In this document: piece after piece, positions 27,804 to 36,476 of the stretch
Layout of the letters: each line of letters starts with the position of its first letter
How positions within the stretch are numbered: position 1 is the first letter of the stretch
From: Bacteroidetes bacterium HGW-Bacteroidetes-5
GTDB taxonomy: Bacteria > Bacteroidota > Bacteroidia > Bacteroidales > UBA932
Reading direction: 5' to 3'
DNA: 64,000 nucleotides
NCBI GenBank assembly: GCA_002842515.1
Contig: PHDC01000001.1
Location: 1,426,001 to 1,490,000 of the forward strand
Position numbers and translations under genes: made by a program
The notes under the pieces: generated by a model
Told to the model about the DNA's origin: nothing
Databases searched by the model: none
Seen by the model: only the letters and a program-made list of their open reading frames with translations

Positions 27804-28852
27804 AATTTTAGTTTTAATCTACTCTCAAAGGGGAAGTAGATCTTTGCTGTCATTTCGTTATACTCATCATCGCAGTTACTGTTTACCGTTATCCCACCTC
27901 CGCTTCTGTACCAGGTTTTTCCATCTTCGTCCATCTCAATAAAACGTATCATCACTGCCGAATCAAAAACAGATCCGTCAAAATACCCGAAAATTCCCGT
28001 ATAGAACCCCCTACTCTCACCCTCTGCCTGCTCGATAAGTTTGAGAGTAGATTTTTTTGGCGCTCCCGATACTGATCCTGCAGGGAGAAGTCTAAAAATA
28101 AGCTCGCCCAAATTATCCAAATAGCCCTCTGGCAGCTCACCTCTAATATCGGAACTTACCTGAAGAATTTCACCCCTGTCGGTTTTAACTCTGTCTATGT
28201 AGCGGAAACTCTCTACCCATACCCTCTGTGAGACTATCCCCAGGTCGTTCCGGATCAAATCTGTTATGGTGTTATGTTCGCTACTCTCTTTGTAATCCGA
28301 TAGAATTCTCTCCCTGGCCTGTGGAACAGATGCCATAATGGTACCCTTCATTGGTCTGGAGGATATAACCCCATTGTCAATCCGAACAAATCTCTCCGGG
28401 CTGAAGCATACGAATTTGCCAGGCAGGCATATCGCAAACGGAGATTGAGATTCATAGAAGATCTCCTCAAAGGTTAGGGAGGTCTCTACCTCCGTTTTAC
28501 AGGTTAGGTTAATCAGATATGTGTCTCCTCGATTTAGTCCGTCAAGAACAGTGTTGAACTTCTCTCTATACTCTTGAATGGGAACAGGATTTAAGATTTT
28601 AAGAGTTTTTTCTCGCTTTTTTGGAAGTTGAGCAATACTCCAGGCAGATCTATTGCATATACTACCCACCCGGAACAGTATCTCGCTGCAGTTAATTGGA
28701 TCTTCAATAAAGATTCCTCTCTCCAGCTCAAAATCTACAGCAAAAAGAAACGAACCTCTTCGTGATGCAGTATAATTTATATGCTCACAAACCTCGGCTG
28801 CCGAAATAACGGTTGCCCGGGAATCTTTTGGAAGATTTGATTTATAAGGCAT
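27800..28852 (-). CDS. pabB: Aminodeoxychorismate synthase component I
   Basis: A 350-residue chorismate-binding enzyme. The catalytic core shows SSRPMKGTIMASVPQARERI, then EHNTITDLIRNDLGIVSQRV and the active-site strand RLLPAGSVSGAPKKSTLKLI. It ends with GFYTGIFGYFDGSVFDSAVM and SGGGITVNSNCDDEYNE. These fit PabB rather than anthranilate synthase TrpE, and a pabC-like gene overlaps its 3' end. The glutaminase partner gene (pabA, 28931) is encoded divergently 78 bases away. The N-terminal region is short compared with enterobacterial PabB (about 450 residues), as is common in this phylum. Confidence 0.92.
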   Translation of the reverse strand: MPYKSNLPKDSRATVISAAEVCEHINYTASRRGSFLFAVDFELERGIFIEDPINCSEILFRVGSICNRSAWSIAQLPKKREKTLKILNPVPIQEYREKFNTVLDGLNRGDTYLINLTCKTEVETSLTFEEIFYESQSPFAICLPGKFVCFSPERFVRIDNGVISSRPMKGTIMASVPQARERILSDYKESSEHNTITDLIRNDLGIVSQRVWVESFRYIDRVKTDRGEILQVSSDIRGELPEGYLDNLGELIFRLLPAGSVSGAPKKSTLKLIEQAEGESRGFYTGIFGYFDGSVFDSAVMIRFIEMDEDGKTWYRSGGGITVNSNCDDEYNEMTAKIYFPFESRLKLKL

Positions 28853-28918
28853 TTAAAGAGTTTTTGAAAAGGATGTTTGACTTTTTCCGGAAAGTGTTAA
28901 CAAATGTACTAAATTATA

Positions 28919-28926
28919 TACTTTTG
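28919..28926 (+). promoter_or_regulatory. -7 promoter element (TAnnTTTG) directly before pabA
   Basis: TACTTTTG matches the -7 consensus and ends only 4 bases before the GTG start at 28931, so the message would have almost no leader. No -33 element is evident. Confidence 0.45.
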
Positions 28927-28930
28927 CTGG

Positions 28931-29512
28931 GTGAAAAGGACTCTGATTATAGATAACTACGACTCATTTGTCTACAATGTTCTTCATCTGGTAAAGAAGG
29001 TGACTGATACTCCTGCAGATATCTTTTTCAATGATCAAATTCCATTCGACAAACTGGATAGCTATAGCCATATTATTCTCTCTCCCGGTCCGGGAGTCCC
29101 TTCGCAGGCAGGAGATCTGCTCAAACTCATAGATACCTGCAGAGAGAGTCACTCAATTTTGGGAATCTGTCTGGGACACCAGGCCATTGCTCAACACTTT
29201 GGAGCCCGACTAATAAACCTGAGCCACCCTCTTCACGGTCATAAATCTATTCTAACCATAGAGGATAGTAATGACCCCCTGGTTGGGAAATTAAATAAAG
29301 AGAACCCTTGTACAGTTGCCCTCTATCACTCCTGGGCAGTAGATAGAGAGGGTTTCCCCTCTGTTCTCTCAATCGGCTCCTGCAACGAGGATAAAATAAT
29401 AATGTCTCTTTTTCACAAATCGCTTCCAATTTTTGGGGTTCAATTCCATCCGGAATCTGTTATTACAAATTTCGGTGAACAGATACTATCTAACTATTTT
29501 TTCGGTAACTGA
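28931..29512 (+). CDS. pabA: Aminodeoxychorismate/anthranilate synthase glutamine amidotransferase component
   Basis: A 193-residue class I glutamine amidotransferase that supplies ammonia to PabB. The oxyanion region LSPGPGVPSQAGD and the nucleophile Cys80 in GICLGHQAIAQHF are present. His173 and Glu175 in VQFHPESV complete the triad. The frame has no in-frame ATG before the conserved LIIDNYDSF strand; translation probably starts at the GTG 28931. A TrpG role is possible in principle, but pabB and pabC lie next door and no trp gene is present. It is divergent from pabB-pabC, an uncommon arrangement. Its last 23 bases overlap the convergent ABC permease gene. Confidence 0.9.
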   Translation: MKRTLIIDNYDSFVYNVLHLVKKVTDTPADIFFNDQIPFDKLDSYSHIILSPGPGVPSQAGDLLKLIDTCRESHSILGICLGHQAIAQHFGARLINLSHPLHGHKSILTIEDSNDPLVGKLNKENPCTVALYHSWAVDREGFPSVLSIGSCNEDKIIMSLFHKSLPIFGVQFHPESVITNFGEQILSNYFFGN

Positions 29513-30641
29513 GTACTGCCCATAGACTAAAAGCACCAGCAAATCCAAACATTATAAAAATATGTTTGTAGAGATCTGCAAGGCCGCTCCCCTTTAGAAA
29601 AACCATCCGCATTATCTCTGTAAAATACTTCATCGGGTTGATGGAGTTTATTACCTGTGCCCATACGGGCATACTGCTGACAGGAGTAAAAAGGCCACTC
29701 ATTAGAATCATTACGAGCATAAAGAAGAACATCACAAACATCGCCTGCTGCATAGTCCGGGAGTTGTTGGATATAACCAATCCTAAGCCGGAGACTACAA
29801 TAAGGAACAGAAATGATAGAATATAGAACTCAAAAATACTCCCTACAGGAACTATCCCATAGAGAACTTTTGCCAAAATAAGGGTATTGGTGAGTATTAT
29901 AAATCCTATAACCCAGTAGGGGATGAGCTTGGAAAAAATAAAGGTGATCTTTCTAACCGGAGTAACATTTATCTGCTCAATCGTACCCGCCTCCTTCTCC
30001 GAAACAATGTTAAGAGCAGGCAGAAACCCTCCTATTATTGTAATTATTATTACTATAAGGCCGGGAACCATAAAAAGCTTATAGTCCATTGATGGGTTAA
30101 ATTTGCTTAGAGAGACTATCTCTATTGAAGACGGCATTGCAGATGAAGCCGGCATTGCAGATGACACTACAGATGAGGAACCCCTGTTGACGATTTTGCT
30201 CTCCATAAGTTCGGCCGAGAATTCATTTACAACACTTGCCAGATATGAGGCGGCAATGCTCCCTCTCATACCATCTACCGCATTAGAGGAGATCGAGAGC
30301 TCTCTGTTGACTCCATTCACCAGGTCTTTTTCAAAATCTAACGGTATCTCCAATATAATATCACTCTCTCCTCTCTCAATAGTTGAGATTGCCTCACTAA
30401 AGCTCTCCTTGTAGATAGCTTCGGAAAAATATTCCGAACCTGAGGCTTTTTGAGTAAGCGCCCTCGAATATGAGCTATTGTCATTATCAACTACGCATAA
30501 ACGGATATCTTTTACATCCAGATTCGCTGCCCAGGGCATCAATACCATCATCACAACCGGATAGACAAGTATAAGCTTAGGGAGAAATCTGTTTCTCACT
30601 ATCTGTTTAAACTCCTTTTCCAATAAAAATCTGAACATCAT
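29490..30641 (-). CDS. ABC-2 type transporter permease
   Basis: A 383-residue inner-membrane permease of the ABC-2/YhhJ type. There is one membrane helix near residue 20-40, a large periplasmic domain (about 45-180) and five more helices in the C-terminal half. The family motif EKEAGTIEQINVTPVRKITF lies at the cytoplasmic loop. The final helices run through ALNIVSEKE and FFFMLVMILMSGLFTPVSSM. The ATG at 30641 is chosen; a TTG 15 bases upstream is also in frame. It is the last gene of the export operon, with a 24-base gap from its paralogue. The pair probably forms a heterodimeric channel. Confidence 0.9.
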   Translation of the reverse strand: MMFRFLLEKEFKQIVRNRFLPKLILVYPVVMMVLMPWAANLDVKDIRLCVVDNDNSSYSRALTQKASGSEYFSEAIYKESFSEAISTIERGESDIILEIPLDFEKDLVNGVNRELSISSNAVDGMRGSIAASYLASVVNEFSAELMESKIVNRGSSSVVSSAMPASSAMPSSIEIVSLSKFNPSMDYKLFMVPGLIVIIITIIGGFLPALNIVSEKEAGTIEQINVTPVRKITFIFSKLIPYWVIGFIILTNTLILAKVLYGIVPVGSIFEFYILSFLFLIVVSGLGLVISNNSRTMQQAMFVMFFFMLVMILMSGLFTPVSSMPVWAQVINSINPMKYFTEIMRMVFLKGSGLADLYKHIFIMFGFAGAFSLWAVLSYRKNS

Positions 30642-30665
30642 AAATATATTTAGCAATGTGACTCT

Positions 30666-31775
30666 CTACTGCAGCCTGTCTTTGAAACTTCTTAAACTGG
30701 CAGTAAGATAGATGGCTGCCATCACAAGCAGAACAGACAATTCGGTTAAGACAGAGTTTAAGGGTAAACCCTGAATCATAAGTTTTCTTACAGCCTCTAT
30801 ATACCATTTTGCAGGGATAAATTGAGCAATAACCTGTAAAATATCCGGCATATTTGATATCGGATAGATCATTCCGGAGAGCAACATAACAGGCATCATC
30901 AATACCAGTCCCGATATTAACATAGCTGCCACCTGTGTACTTGCAATGGATGAGATGAGCAGACCCATTGATAGTGAAACAAAAATGAATACCAAAGATA
31001 CTATCACCAGCCAAAAGAGGCTGCCGGTTACCGGGACTCCAAGCAGAAAGACAGAGAGAAACAATATTGTTGTCAGGTTGACCATCGAAAGTACAAAATA
31101 TGGGACAGCCTTAGATAGTATCAAAAAGATAGGGCGTACCGGAGATACGAGAAGAACCTCCATTGTGCCTGTCTCCTTTTCTCTTACAATAGATATTGAG
31201 GTCATCATTGCACAGATGAGCATCAGTATTAACCCCATTACTCCGGGAACAAAATTGTATGAGCTTTTCATTTGAGGGTTGTAGAGGAGCCTTACATTCG
31301 GGATTGCAACTCCTCCCGAGTTGAAAATTTTTCCGGAAATCTCCAATTCTGCCGAACGGATAATTGAAGATGCATACAGAATAATTGATGAGGCCATATT
31401 GGGGTCTGTTCCGTCTGCAGTGAGCCCCAATCTGGCACTACCAGTATGCATCAATCTCTCCCGGAATCTTTCGCTATAGCTAAGAATAAGAGATACCTCG
31501 CCTCTTTTTAAAAGAGCATCTGAGTCCTTCTCTGTTGAAACCATCATATACGGACTAAAATACTCCCCTGCCGTCAATCTCTCTGTTATCATTGTTGTTG
31601 CTGCATCCCGGGATGGATCCATTATTGCAACTTTGACATTTTTTACCTCATTTGTAAGGGCAAATCCAAATAAAATAATTTGAACAACAGGCATAAGGAG
31701 CAAAATAAGAATGCTCCTCCCATCTCTGAATATATGGAGAAACTCCTTCCTGACAAATATGTAAAATTGTCTCAT
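30666..31775 (-). CDS. ABC-2 type transporter permease
   Basis: A 369-residue paralogue of the permease encoded downstream, with the same layout. An N-terminal helix (ILILLLMPVVQIILFGFALT) is followed by a periplasmic domain to about residue 165. Five C-terminal helices follow, with the loop motif EKETGTMEVLLVSPVRPIFL. Its ATG overlaps the stop of the preceding ATPase gene by four bases, so expression is coupled. The system resembles the YbhFSR-type exporters that expel drugs or cell-envelope compounds together with an HlyD protein and TolC; the substrate is unknown. Confidence 0.9.
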   Translation of the reverse strand: MRQFYIFVRKEFLHIFRDGRSILILLLMPVVQIILFGFALTNEVKNVKVAIMDPSRDAATTMITERLTAGEYFSPYMMVSTEKDSDALLKRGEVSLILSYSERFRERLMHTGSARLGLTADGTDPNMASSIILYASSIIRSAELEISGKIFNSGGVAIPNVRLLYNPQMKSSYNFVPGVMGLILMLICAMMTSISIVREKETGTMEVLLVSPVRPIFLILSKAVPYFVLSMVNLTTILFLSVFLLGVPVTGSLFWLVIVSLVFIFVSLSMGLLISSIASTQVAAMLISGLVLMMPVMLLSGMIYPISNMPDILQVIAQFIPAKWYIEAVRKLMIQGLPLNSVLTELSVLLVMAAIYLTASLRSFKDRLQ

Positions 31776-32524
31776 CCTTTAGAGCTTGCCAATTGATAAA
31801 AAACCTCATCCATACTTTTTACGCCATACTTTAATTTAAGATTCGCCGGTGTATCTAAAGCGTCAATAGTACCATCCTTCATTATTGATATCCGACTGCA
31901 GTACTCTGCCTCATCCATATAGTGAGTCGTTACAAAGATTGTTATTCCCCGCTCTGCCGCCCCATAGATAAGCTCCCAAAATTGACGCCGGGCCTTGGGG
32001 TCTACCCCGCCGGTGGGTTCGTCCAGAAATACGATTCCGGGATTGTGTATTATTGCCACAGAGAATGCCAGCTTCTGTTTCCATCCTGCAGGCAGTGATT
32101 TTACCATTGTGTTTCTCTCTTGTGTGAAGCCGAGTTCGTGAAGCATTCTCTCGGTAGTTTCCGAAATCTCTCTCTCTTTTAATCCATAAATACCTCCGAA
32201 AAGCCGAAAGTTCTCCCAAACACGCAGGTCATCATAAAGTGAGAACCGCTGGCTCATATATCCAATGCTGGCTTTAACTCTCTCCGGCTCTTTTGAAATG
32301 TCGAATCCTGCCACAAATCCTCGTCCGGATGTCGGTTTAAGAAGACCGCACAGCATCTTCATAGCAGTAGTCTTTCCGGCACCGTTTGCTCCGAGAAATC
32401 CGAAAATCTCACCTTTATTCACCTCAAATGATATAGAGTTCACGGCAGTGAATTTCCCGAAAATCTTTGTCAGATTCTCTACATAAATCACCGGCTTTAT
32501 ATTATTTTCCAAATGGCTATTCAT
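31772..32524 (-). CDS. ABC transporter ATP-binding protein
   Basis: A 250-residue nucleotide-binding protein. Walker A is GANGAGKTT, the Q loop region reads GYMSQRFSLYDDL, and Walker B is IVFLDEPTGGVDP. The switch histidine is in FVTTHYMDEAEYCSR. The signature motif is LPAGWKQKLA rather than the canonical LSGGQ, as seen in the second ATPase of YbhF-like systems. The ATG at 32524 follows the stop of the first ATPase gene by one base. Upstream in-frame starts would overlap that gene. It presumably pairs with the ATPase encoded at 32526-33461. Confidence 0.92.
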   Translation of the reverse strand: MNSHLENNIKPVIYVENLTKIFGKFTAVNSISFEVNKGEIFGFLGANGAGKTTAMKMLCGLLKPTSGRGFVAGFDISKEPERVKASIGYMSQRFSLYDDLRVWENFRLFGGIYGLKEREISETTERMLHELGFTQERNTMVKSLPAGWKQKLAFSVAIIHNPGIVFLDEPTGGVDPKARRQFWELIYGAAERGITIFVTTHYMDEAEYCSRISIMKDGTIDALDTPANLKLKYGVKSMDEVFYQLASSKG

Positions 32525-32525
32525 A

Positions 32526-33461
32526 TCAGTTTTTATTTGCGGAGAACTCCATATAGCAATCCTCAATAGTTGGGGCTATTACCTTTATGTGGAAGTTCCT
32601 ATGTCCCGTTGCTTCAAGTTTTTTGGCCAGGGAGTCTATATAATTTATATTGTAAAGGTTTTTGTCAATGGCTATATGATGTTCTTGACCAAAGGAATAT
32701 ATGCTTTTAATTTCACCATAACTTCTTATATCTTTAAGTAGTGAATGCATATCCTCTCCCCAAATTGCAAGAAGAGTATTTTGGTAGGAGTCAATAACAC
32801 CACGGGGTGAGTCACTGCTCAAAACTCTACCCTCTTTAATAAGAGCAACTCTGTCACACAGGAGCGCCTCATCCATATATGAGGTGGATACAACAATTGT
32901 TATCCCATCTGTTTTTAGCCTCTCCAGCATTTGCCAAAACTCTCTTCTTGAGACCGGATCTACCCCGGTTGTCGGCTCATCCAGGAACAGGACAGAGGGC
33001 TTGTGTATTAGTGCGCAACTAAGGGCAAGCTTTTGCTTCATACCGCCTGACAGTCGGGAGGCTCTTCTATCACCAAAAGGTGCAATATCCTTAAAAATGT
33101 TCTCAATAAGCGAGTAGTTATCGGACACCTTCACACCAAAGACAGATGCAAAGAAGGATAGGTTCTCCTGTACCGTCAAATCTCCGTAGAGAGAGAATCT
33201 TCCGGGCATATAACCTATTATCTTCCTTATGGATTTATAATCTTGCCTAACATCCAGACCTTCTATTGCTGCAGTTCCGCTATCGGGAAGTATCAGAGTC
33301 GTGAGGATACGAAAAAGAGTGCTCTTGCCTGCTCCGTCCGGCCCGATGAGACCAAACATCTCCCCCTTTTTTACAGAGAGAGATATATCCTCCAGTGCTT
33401 TAACTGAAGAGTAGTTTTTGGATACCCCTTTTACCTCTACAGATATATCGCTGTTTTTCAA
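32526..33461 (-). CDS. ABC transporter ATP-binding protein
   Basis: A 311-residue ATPase with Walker A GPDGAGKST, signature LSGGMKQKLALSCALIHKPS, Walker B VLFLDEPTTGVDP and a C-terminal extension of about 85 residues (from residue ~225) of the kind found on ABC-2 exporters. The H loop position reads VSTSYMDEALLCDR, with serine-tyrosine where a histidine is usual. It may therefore be the less active half of the ATPase pair. In the proteobacterial YbhF protein the two ATPases are fused; here they are separate genes one base apart. It follows the HlyD gene by 26 bases. Confidence 0.92.
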   Translation of the reverse strand: MKNSDISVEVKGVSKNYSSVKALEDISLSVKKGEMFGLIGPDGAGKSTLFRILTTLILPDSGTAAIEGLDVRQDYKSIRKIIGYMPGRFSLYGDLTVQENLSFFASVFGVKVSDNYSLIENIFKDIAPFGDRRASRLSGGMKQKLALSCALIHKPSVLFLDEPTTGVDPVSRREFWQMLERLKTDGITIVVSTSYMDEALLCDRVALIKEGRVLSSDSPRGVIDSYQNTLLAIWGEDMHSLLKDIRSYGEIKSIYSFGQEHHIAIDKNLYNINYIDSLAKKLEATGHRNFHIKVIAPTIEDCYMEFSANKN

Positions 33462-33487
33462 AACCTGATTTTTAAACCTGTTAGCAA

Positions 33488-34393
33488 CTATTGGTTACTT
33501 TTTTTGAACTTAACATCACCGTACATTCCCATTTTAATGTATCCGTCATTTTTTACGGAGATCTTTACTGCATAAACCAGATTGGATCTCTGGTCCCTGC
33601 TCTGAATATTTTTCGGGGTAAACTCTGCCTCCTGAGATATCCAGGAGATAACTCCTTTATACTCCTTTATAGTCTCTTCGTCGAAACCGGTGTACAATGC
33701 AACCTCATCTCCCACTTTTATCCCGGAGAGATCTTTTGCAGAAACATAGGCCCTAAGTATAAGATTGTCCATATCTGCCATCTTTAAAAGCGGCTGCCCT
33801 ATACCCCGAAACTCTCCCCGATTGACATATTTAACAGAAATTGTACCTGATATTGGAGCTACAATAATACTTTTCCTAATTAGGTCCTCTGTCTGGGCAA
33901 CCTGAATCTCTATTGCAGCTCCCTCTTTATCTGCAGATAGATTCCCATTCTCCAGAGCAGAACGCTGGGCTTCAATTTGCCTCTGCAGAGTATGTATTTG
34001 AGCCTCTATGTCTTCCAGGGTTTTTCTATTTCCGGCATCAGCTTTTACCAGCTTTTGTGCCCTCTCTCTCTCCACTTCAAGGTTAGTTACCTGCTGTTTT
34101 AATACGGCAATCTGTTTAGATACATCTGCCCTTCTTGCTCTTACGGCCTGGTTGCCAACAAGAAGTCTTCTCTTTTGTAAACTTAGCTGAATTGTATCTA
34201 TGTAGCCTAAGACCGAGCCGCTATCTACTTTGACACCCTCTTCAGCCCAAAGCTCCATAACTTTTCCGTTTGCCTCGGACGATATAATAAGCTCCGTCGC
34301 TTCAAACCTTCCGGAAGCATCATACTTTTTGTCGTTATCCCTGCAAGCTGTAAGAGCAGGTAAAAGGATAAGGATTGTAAATAACCTCTTCAT
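33488..34393 (-). CDS. HlyD/MFP family periplasmic adaptor lipoprotein
   Basis: A 301-residue membrane-fusion protein. The signal peptide ends in a lipobox, LPALTAC, so it is probably a lipoprotein of the inner membrane. A biotinyl-lipoyl half-domain is at about residues 35-65 (ISSEANGKVMELWAEEGVKV). A coiled-coil hairpin spans about 75-160 (ADVSKQIAVLKQQVTNLEVE). The second lipoyl half and beta barrel follow (VAPISGTISVKYVNRGEFRG, then AYVSAKDLSGIKVGDEV). It links the ABC permeases to the TolC-like protein encoded just upstream, 6 bases away. The architecture matches E. coli YbhG/YhiI. Confidence 0.92.
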   Translation of the reverse strand: MKRLFTILILLPALTACRDNDKKYDASGRFEATELIISSEANGKVMELWAEEGVKVDSGSVLGYIDTIQLSLQKRRLLVGNQAVRARRADVSKQIAVLKQQVTNLEVERERAQKLVKADAGNRKTLEDIEAQIHTLQRQIEAQRSALENGNLSADKEGAAIEIQVAQTEDLIRKSIIVAPISGTISVKYVNRGEFRGIGQPLLKMADMDNLILRAYVSAKDLSGIKVGDEVALYTGFDEETIKEYKGVISWISQEAEFTPKNIQSRDQRSNLVYAVKISVKNDGYIKMGMYGDVKFKKSNQ

Positions 34394-34399
34394 ATAATA

Positions 34400-35686
34400 C
34401 TAGTTGTTAAGTGTATATTTTAATTCGGTGTATGCCATAATAAGCTCGATCTCCCTTCTTCGTAAAGTACTTCGTGCAATATCAAGCATATTAAGCTCTC
34501 TCAGATACTCCGAAACCGAAATGGTTCCACTCTCGAGCTTCTTCTCTGCAGCGTCCTTTAGAGAGCTCCTCAACTCTATAGTCTTGCGGTCATCTTCCAA
34601 CAGCTCCTGCAGCTTCAAAATTTTGCTGTTGACTCCGGTACTTTTGAGTCGGATATTGTATAGAAAAACCTCTCTTTGTGTGTCAATTTCGTTCTGCTTT
34701 ACAGAGATCAATCTCAATTCGTCTCTTTTAGTATAGAGAGATCCGAAGTTCCAGACTAGCTTTATTCCTGCAATATAAAAACCGGCAAATTCATCTTTCA
34801 ACATATTCAGTCCCGGCCTTCCGTACCCCGCCTGAAGATATGCTCCCAATTTAGGCTGAGACCTCGAATCGATCACTGCTCTCTCCGTCTCCAGGATGTT
34901 TTTACGGGAAACTAAAAGATTGAGTTCGGGTCGCATAACCTCTTTATTATTAACGGAGTTAACCGGAGGCATCACAAGCGTAGAGTTTTGATTAAACTCT
35001 ACACCTGTAATTTGTGAAAGCATAGTCAAAAAGGACTCTTTGTCGCTAACTAGTTCTCTCATCCTCTGCCTGAGAGAGATCTGCTCTACCTCAATTGCAC
35101 TTAAATCACTTCTGTTTGCCACACCTGCAGATATGTATGACTCTACCCGCTCCTTTGCCCTGTTAAGTTCCCTCTCTGCAATTAGCAGCTCCTGAATATA
35201 CCCTTCAGCCAAAAGAATTCCAAAATAGATGTTTTGAACCCGCTCTCTTAAAGAGTAGAGCTCTACCTCAATCTCCATTCTCTGCGATACTGCATTTGCC
35301 TCACTCTGCTTTTTGTAAGCCCCCGATAGCCCCCCGTCCCATATTGTCTGCTCAACATTAACTAGTGCCGAATACTGATCTTTGCTCATCGGGTCTATTA
35401 CAGCTCCCGGAATCACAACCGGAATTGATGTGACATCGGACTGATAGCTCCCTTTAACAGAGAGACCCGCCTGAGGCAGGTGGCTTTTGGCTATATTTCG
35501 TATAGTATACTCTTTTGCCTGTTCAATAAGATTATATCTTTTAATTAAAGGGTAATTTTCTGTGGCCAGAGCCACACACTCCTCCAGTGAATATTTTTTA
35601 TTAGTCTGCTCTGCTCCCATTGTTTGTTCCCCTGACGTCACTAATGAGAGTAGTGTCAACATTGCCGAAAATAGTAGTACCTGCAT
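34400..35686 (-). CDS. TolC family outer-membrane efflux protein
   Basis: A 428-residue outer-membrane factor with a signal peptide (LLFSAMLTLLSLV). Two outer-membrane efflux repeats follow: the first begins YSLEECVALATENYPLIKRY, and the second is in the region after residue 230. Long helical stretches (RVESYISAGVANRSDLSAIE, RRREIELIMAYTELKY) form the periplasmic tunnel. It is the first structural gene after tetR, 18 bases away, and is followed by hlyD and the ABC genes. It therefore serves as the exit duct of this exporter. Confidence 0.92.
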   Translation of the reverse strand: MQVLLFSAMLTLLSLVTSGEQTMGAEQTNKKYSLEECVALATENYPLIKRYNLIEQAKEYTIRNIAKSHLPQAGLSVKGSYQSDVTSIPVVIPGAVIDPMSKDQYSALVNVEQTIWDGGLSGAYKKQSEANAVSQRMEIEVELYSLRERVQNIYFGILLAEGYIQELLIAERELNRAKERVESYISAGVANRSDLSAIEVEQISLRQRMRELVSDKESFLTMLSQITGVEFNQNSTLVMPPVNSVNNKEVMRPELNLLVSRKNILETERAVIDSRSQPKLGAYLQAGYGRPGLNMLKDEFAGFYIAGIKLVWNFGSLYTKRDELRLISVKQNEIDTQREVFLYNIRLKSTGVNSKILKLQELLEDDRKTIELRSSLKDAAEKKLESGTISVSEYLRELNMLDIARSTLRRREIELIMAYTELKYTLNN

Positions 35687-35704
35687 ATTATCAACTTTTA
35701 AATA

Positions 35705-36355
35705 TTACAAAATGTTTTCCTTAATGCATATCCCACCCCATACTGTTAGGAAGACCTCTTCGTTCCTCTTTTTTGTAAACTTTACAAACTCTTCGAAGGA
35801 GTAATCTCTTACATGAGAGATCAGGGGTTGCGCGATGTAGACAAAAAGATTAAGCGACAGTATATTCAGGAATAGATCAAACGCAGATATCTCCCTTACC
35901 CTGCCCGCTGCAATCTCTTTTTTCAATTCAGTATCTATTCCGGATAACAAAGAGCCAACGGTATCTTTAATTTTTTCTGCAATAACTCTGAATCTGACCG
36001 GATTTGTGGTCATCTCGTTAATTAATAAAAATGGGAGACGGGGGTTTTGAGATATTATCTCTGCGTGGCTTTCGATTATGCTTCTTACTACATCCTTGAA
36101 GTTTGCAGATCTCTCTTTGGATAGAACGACTGCAGAGATAAAGATGACGAACTTCTTCTCAAAAAGCTTTTCGAAGAGTCGCTCTTTTGTTCGAAAATAG
36201 TAGTGTATAAGAGCCTGATTACAACCGACTCTTTTTGCAATCTCTGTTGTAGAGGTCATCGCATACCCCTTCTCCAGAAATATATCTTCGGCAACATTAA
36301 GTATCATCTGCTCTACATTCTCACTCTTTTCACGACGCACTTTTTTATTAGCCAT
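35705..36355 (-). CDS. TetR/AcrR family transcriptional regulator
   Basis: A 216-residue repressor-type protein. The N-terminal helix-turn-helix is MTSTTEIAKRVGCNQALIHY followed by YFRTKERLFEKLF (about residues 33-65). The rest is a helical ligand-binding domain without recognisable specificity. It heads the seven-gene minus-strand operon tetR-tolC-hlyD-ABC-ABC-permease-permease. The most likely role is autorepression relieved by the exported compound. A 6-4-6 palindrome lies 15 bases upstream of its start codon. E. coli CecR with ybhGFSR is a functional analogue of the layout. Confidence 0.9.
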   Translation of the reverse strand: MANKKVRREKSENVEQMILNVAEDIFLEKGYAMTSTTEIAKRVGCNQALIHYYFRTKERLFEKLFEKKFVIFISAVVLSKERSANFKDVVRSIIESHAEIISQNPRLPFLLINEMTTNPVRFRVIAEKIKDTVGSLLSGIDTELKKEIAAGRVREISAFDLFLNILSLNLFVYIAQPLISHVRDYSFEEFVKFTKKRNEEVFLTVWGGICIKENIL

Positions 36356-36370
36356 ATTTAATACACTTGT

Positions 36371-36386
36371 TTAATAGACTTATTAA
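36371..36386. promoter_or_regulatory. Palindrome, candidate TetR operator
   Basis: TTAATA (36371-36376), spacer GACT, TATTAA (36381-36386) is a perfect inverted repeat centred about 23 bases upstream of the tetR ATG. TetR-family proteins often bind such sites near their own promoters. Confidence 0.4.
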
Positions 36387-36443
36387 TGATCTGCAAATAT
36401 CTACACAATTATCGGTATATGCAAAATAAATCGTACTTTTATG

Positions 36444-36451
36444 TAAATTTG
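36444..36451 (+). promoter_or_regulatory. -7 promoter element (TAnnTTTG)
   Basis: TAAATTTG matches the -7 consensus and ends 25 bases before the ATG of the first LruC gene. Confidence 0.45.
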
Positions 36452-36476
36452 CATCCCGGTTTAAAATTGAAATAAA

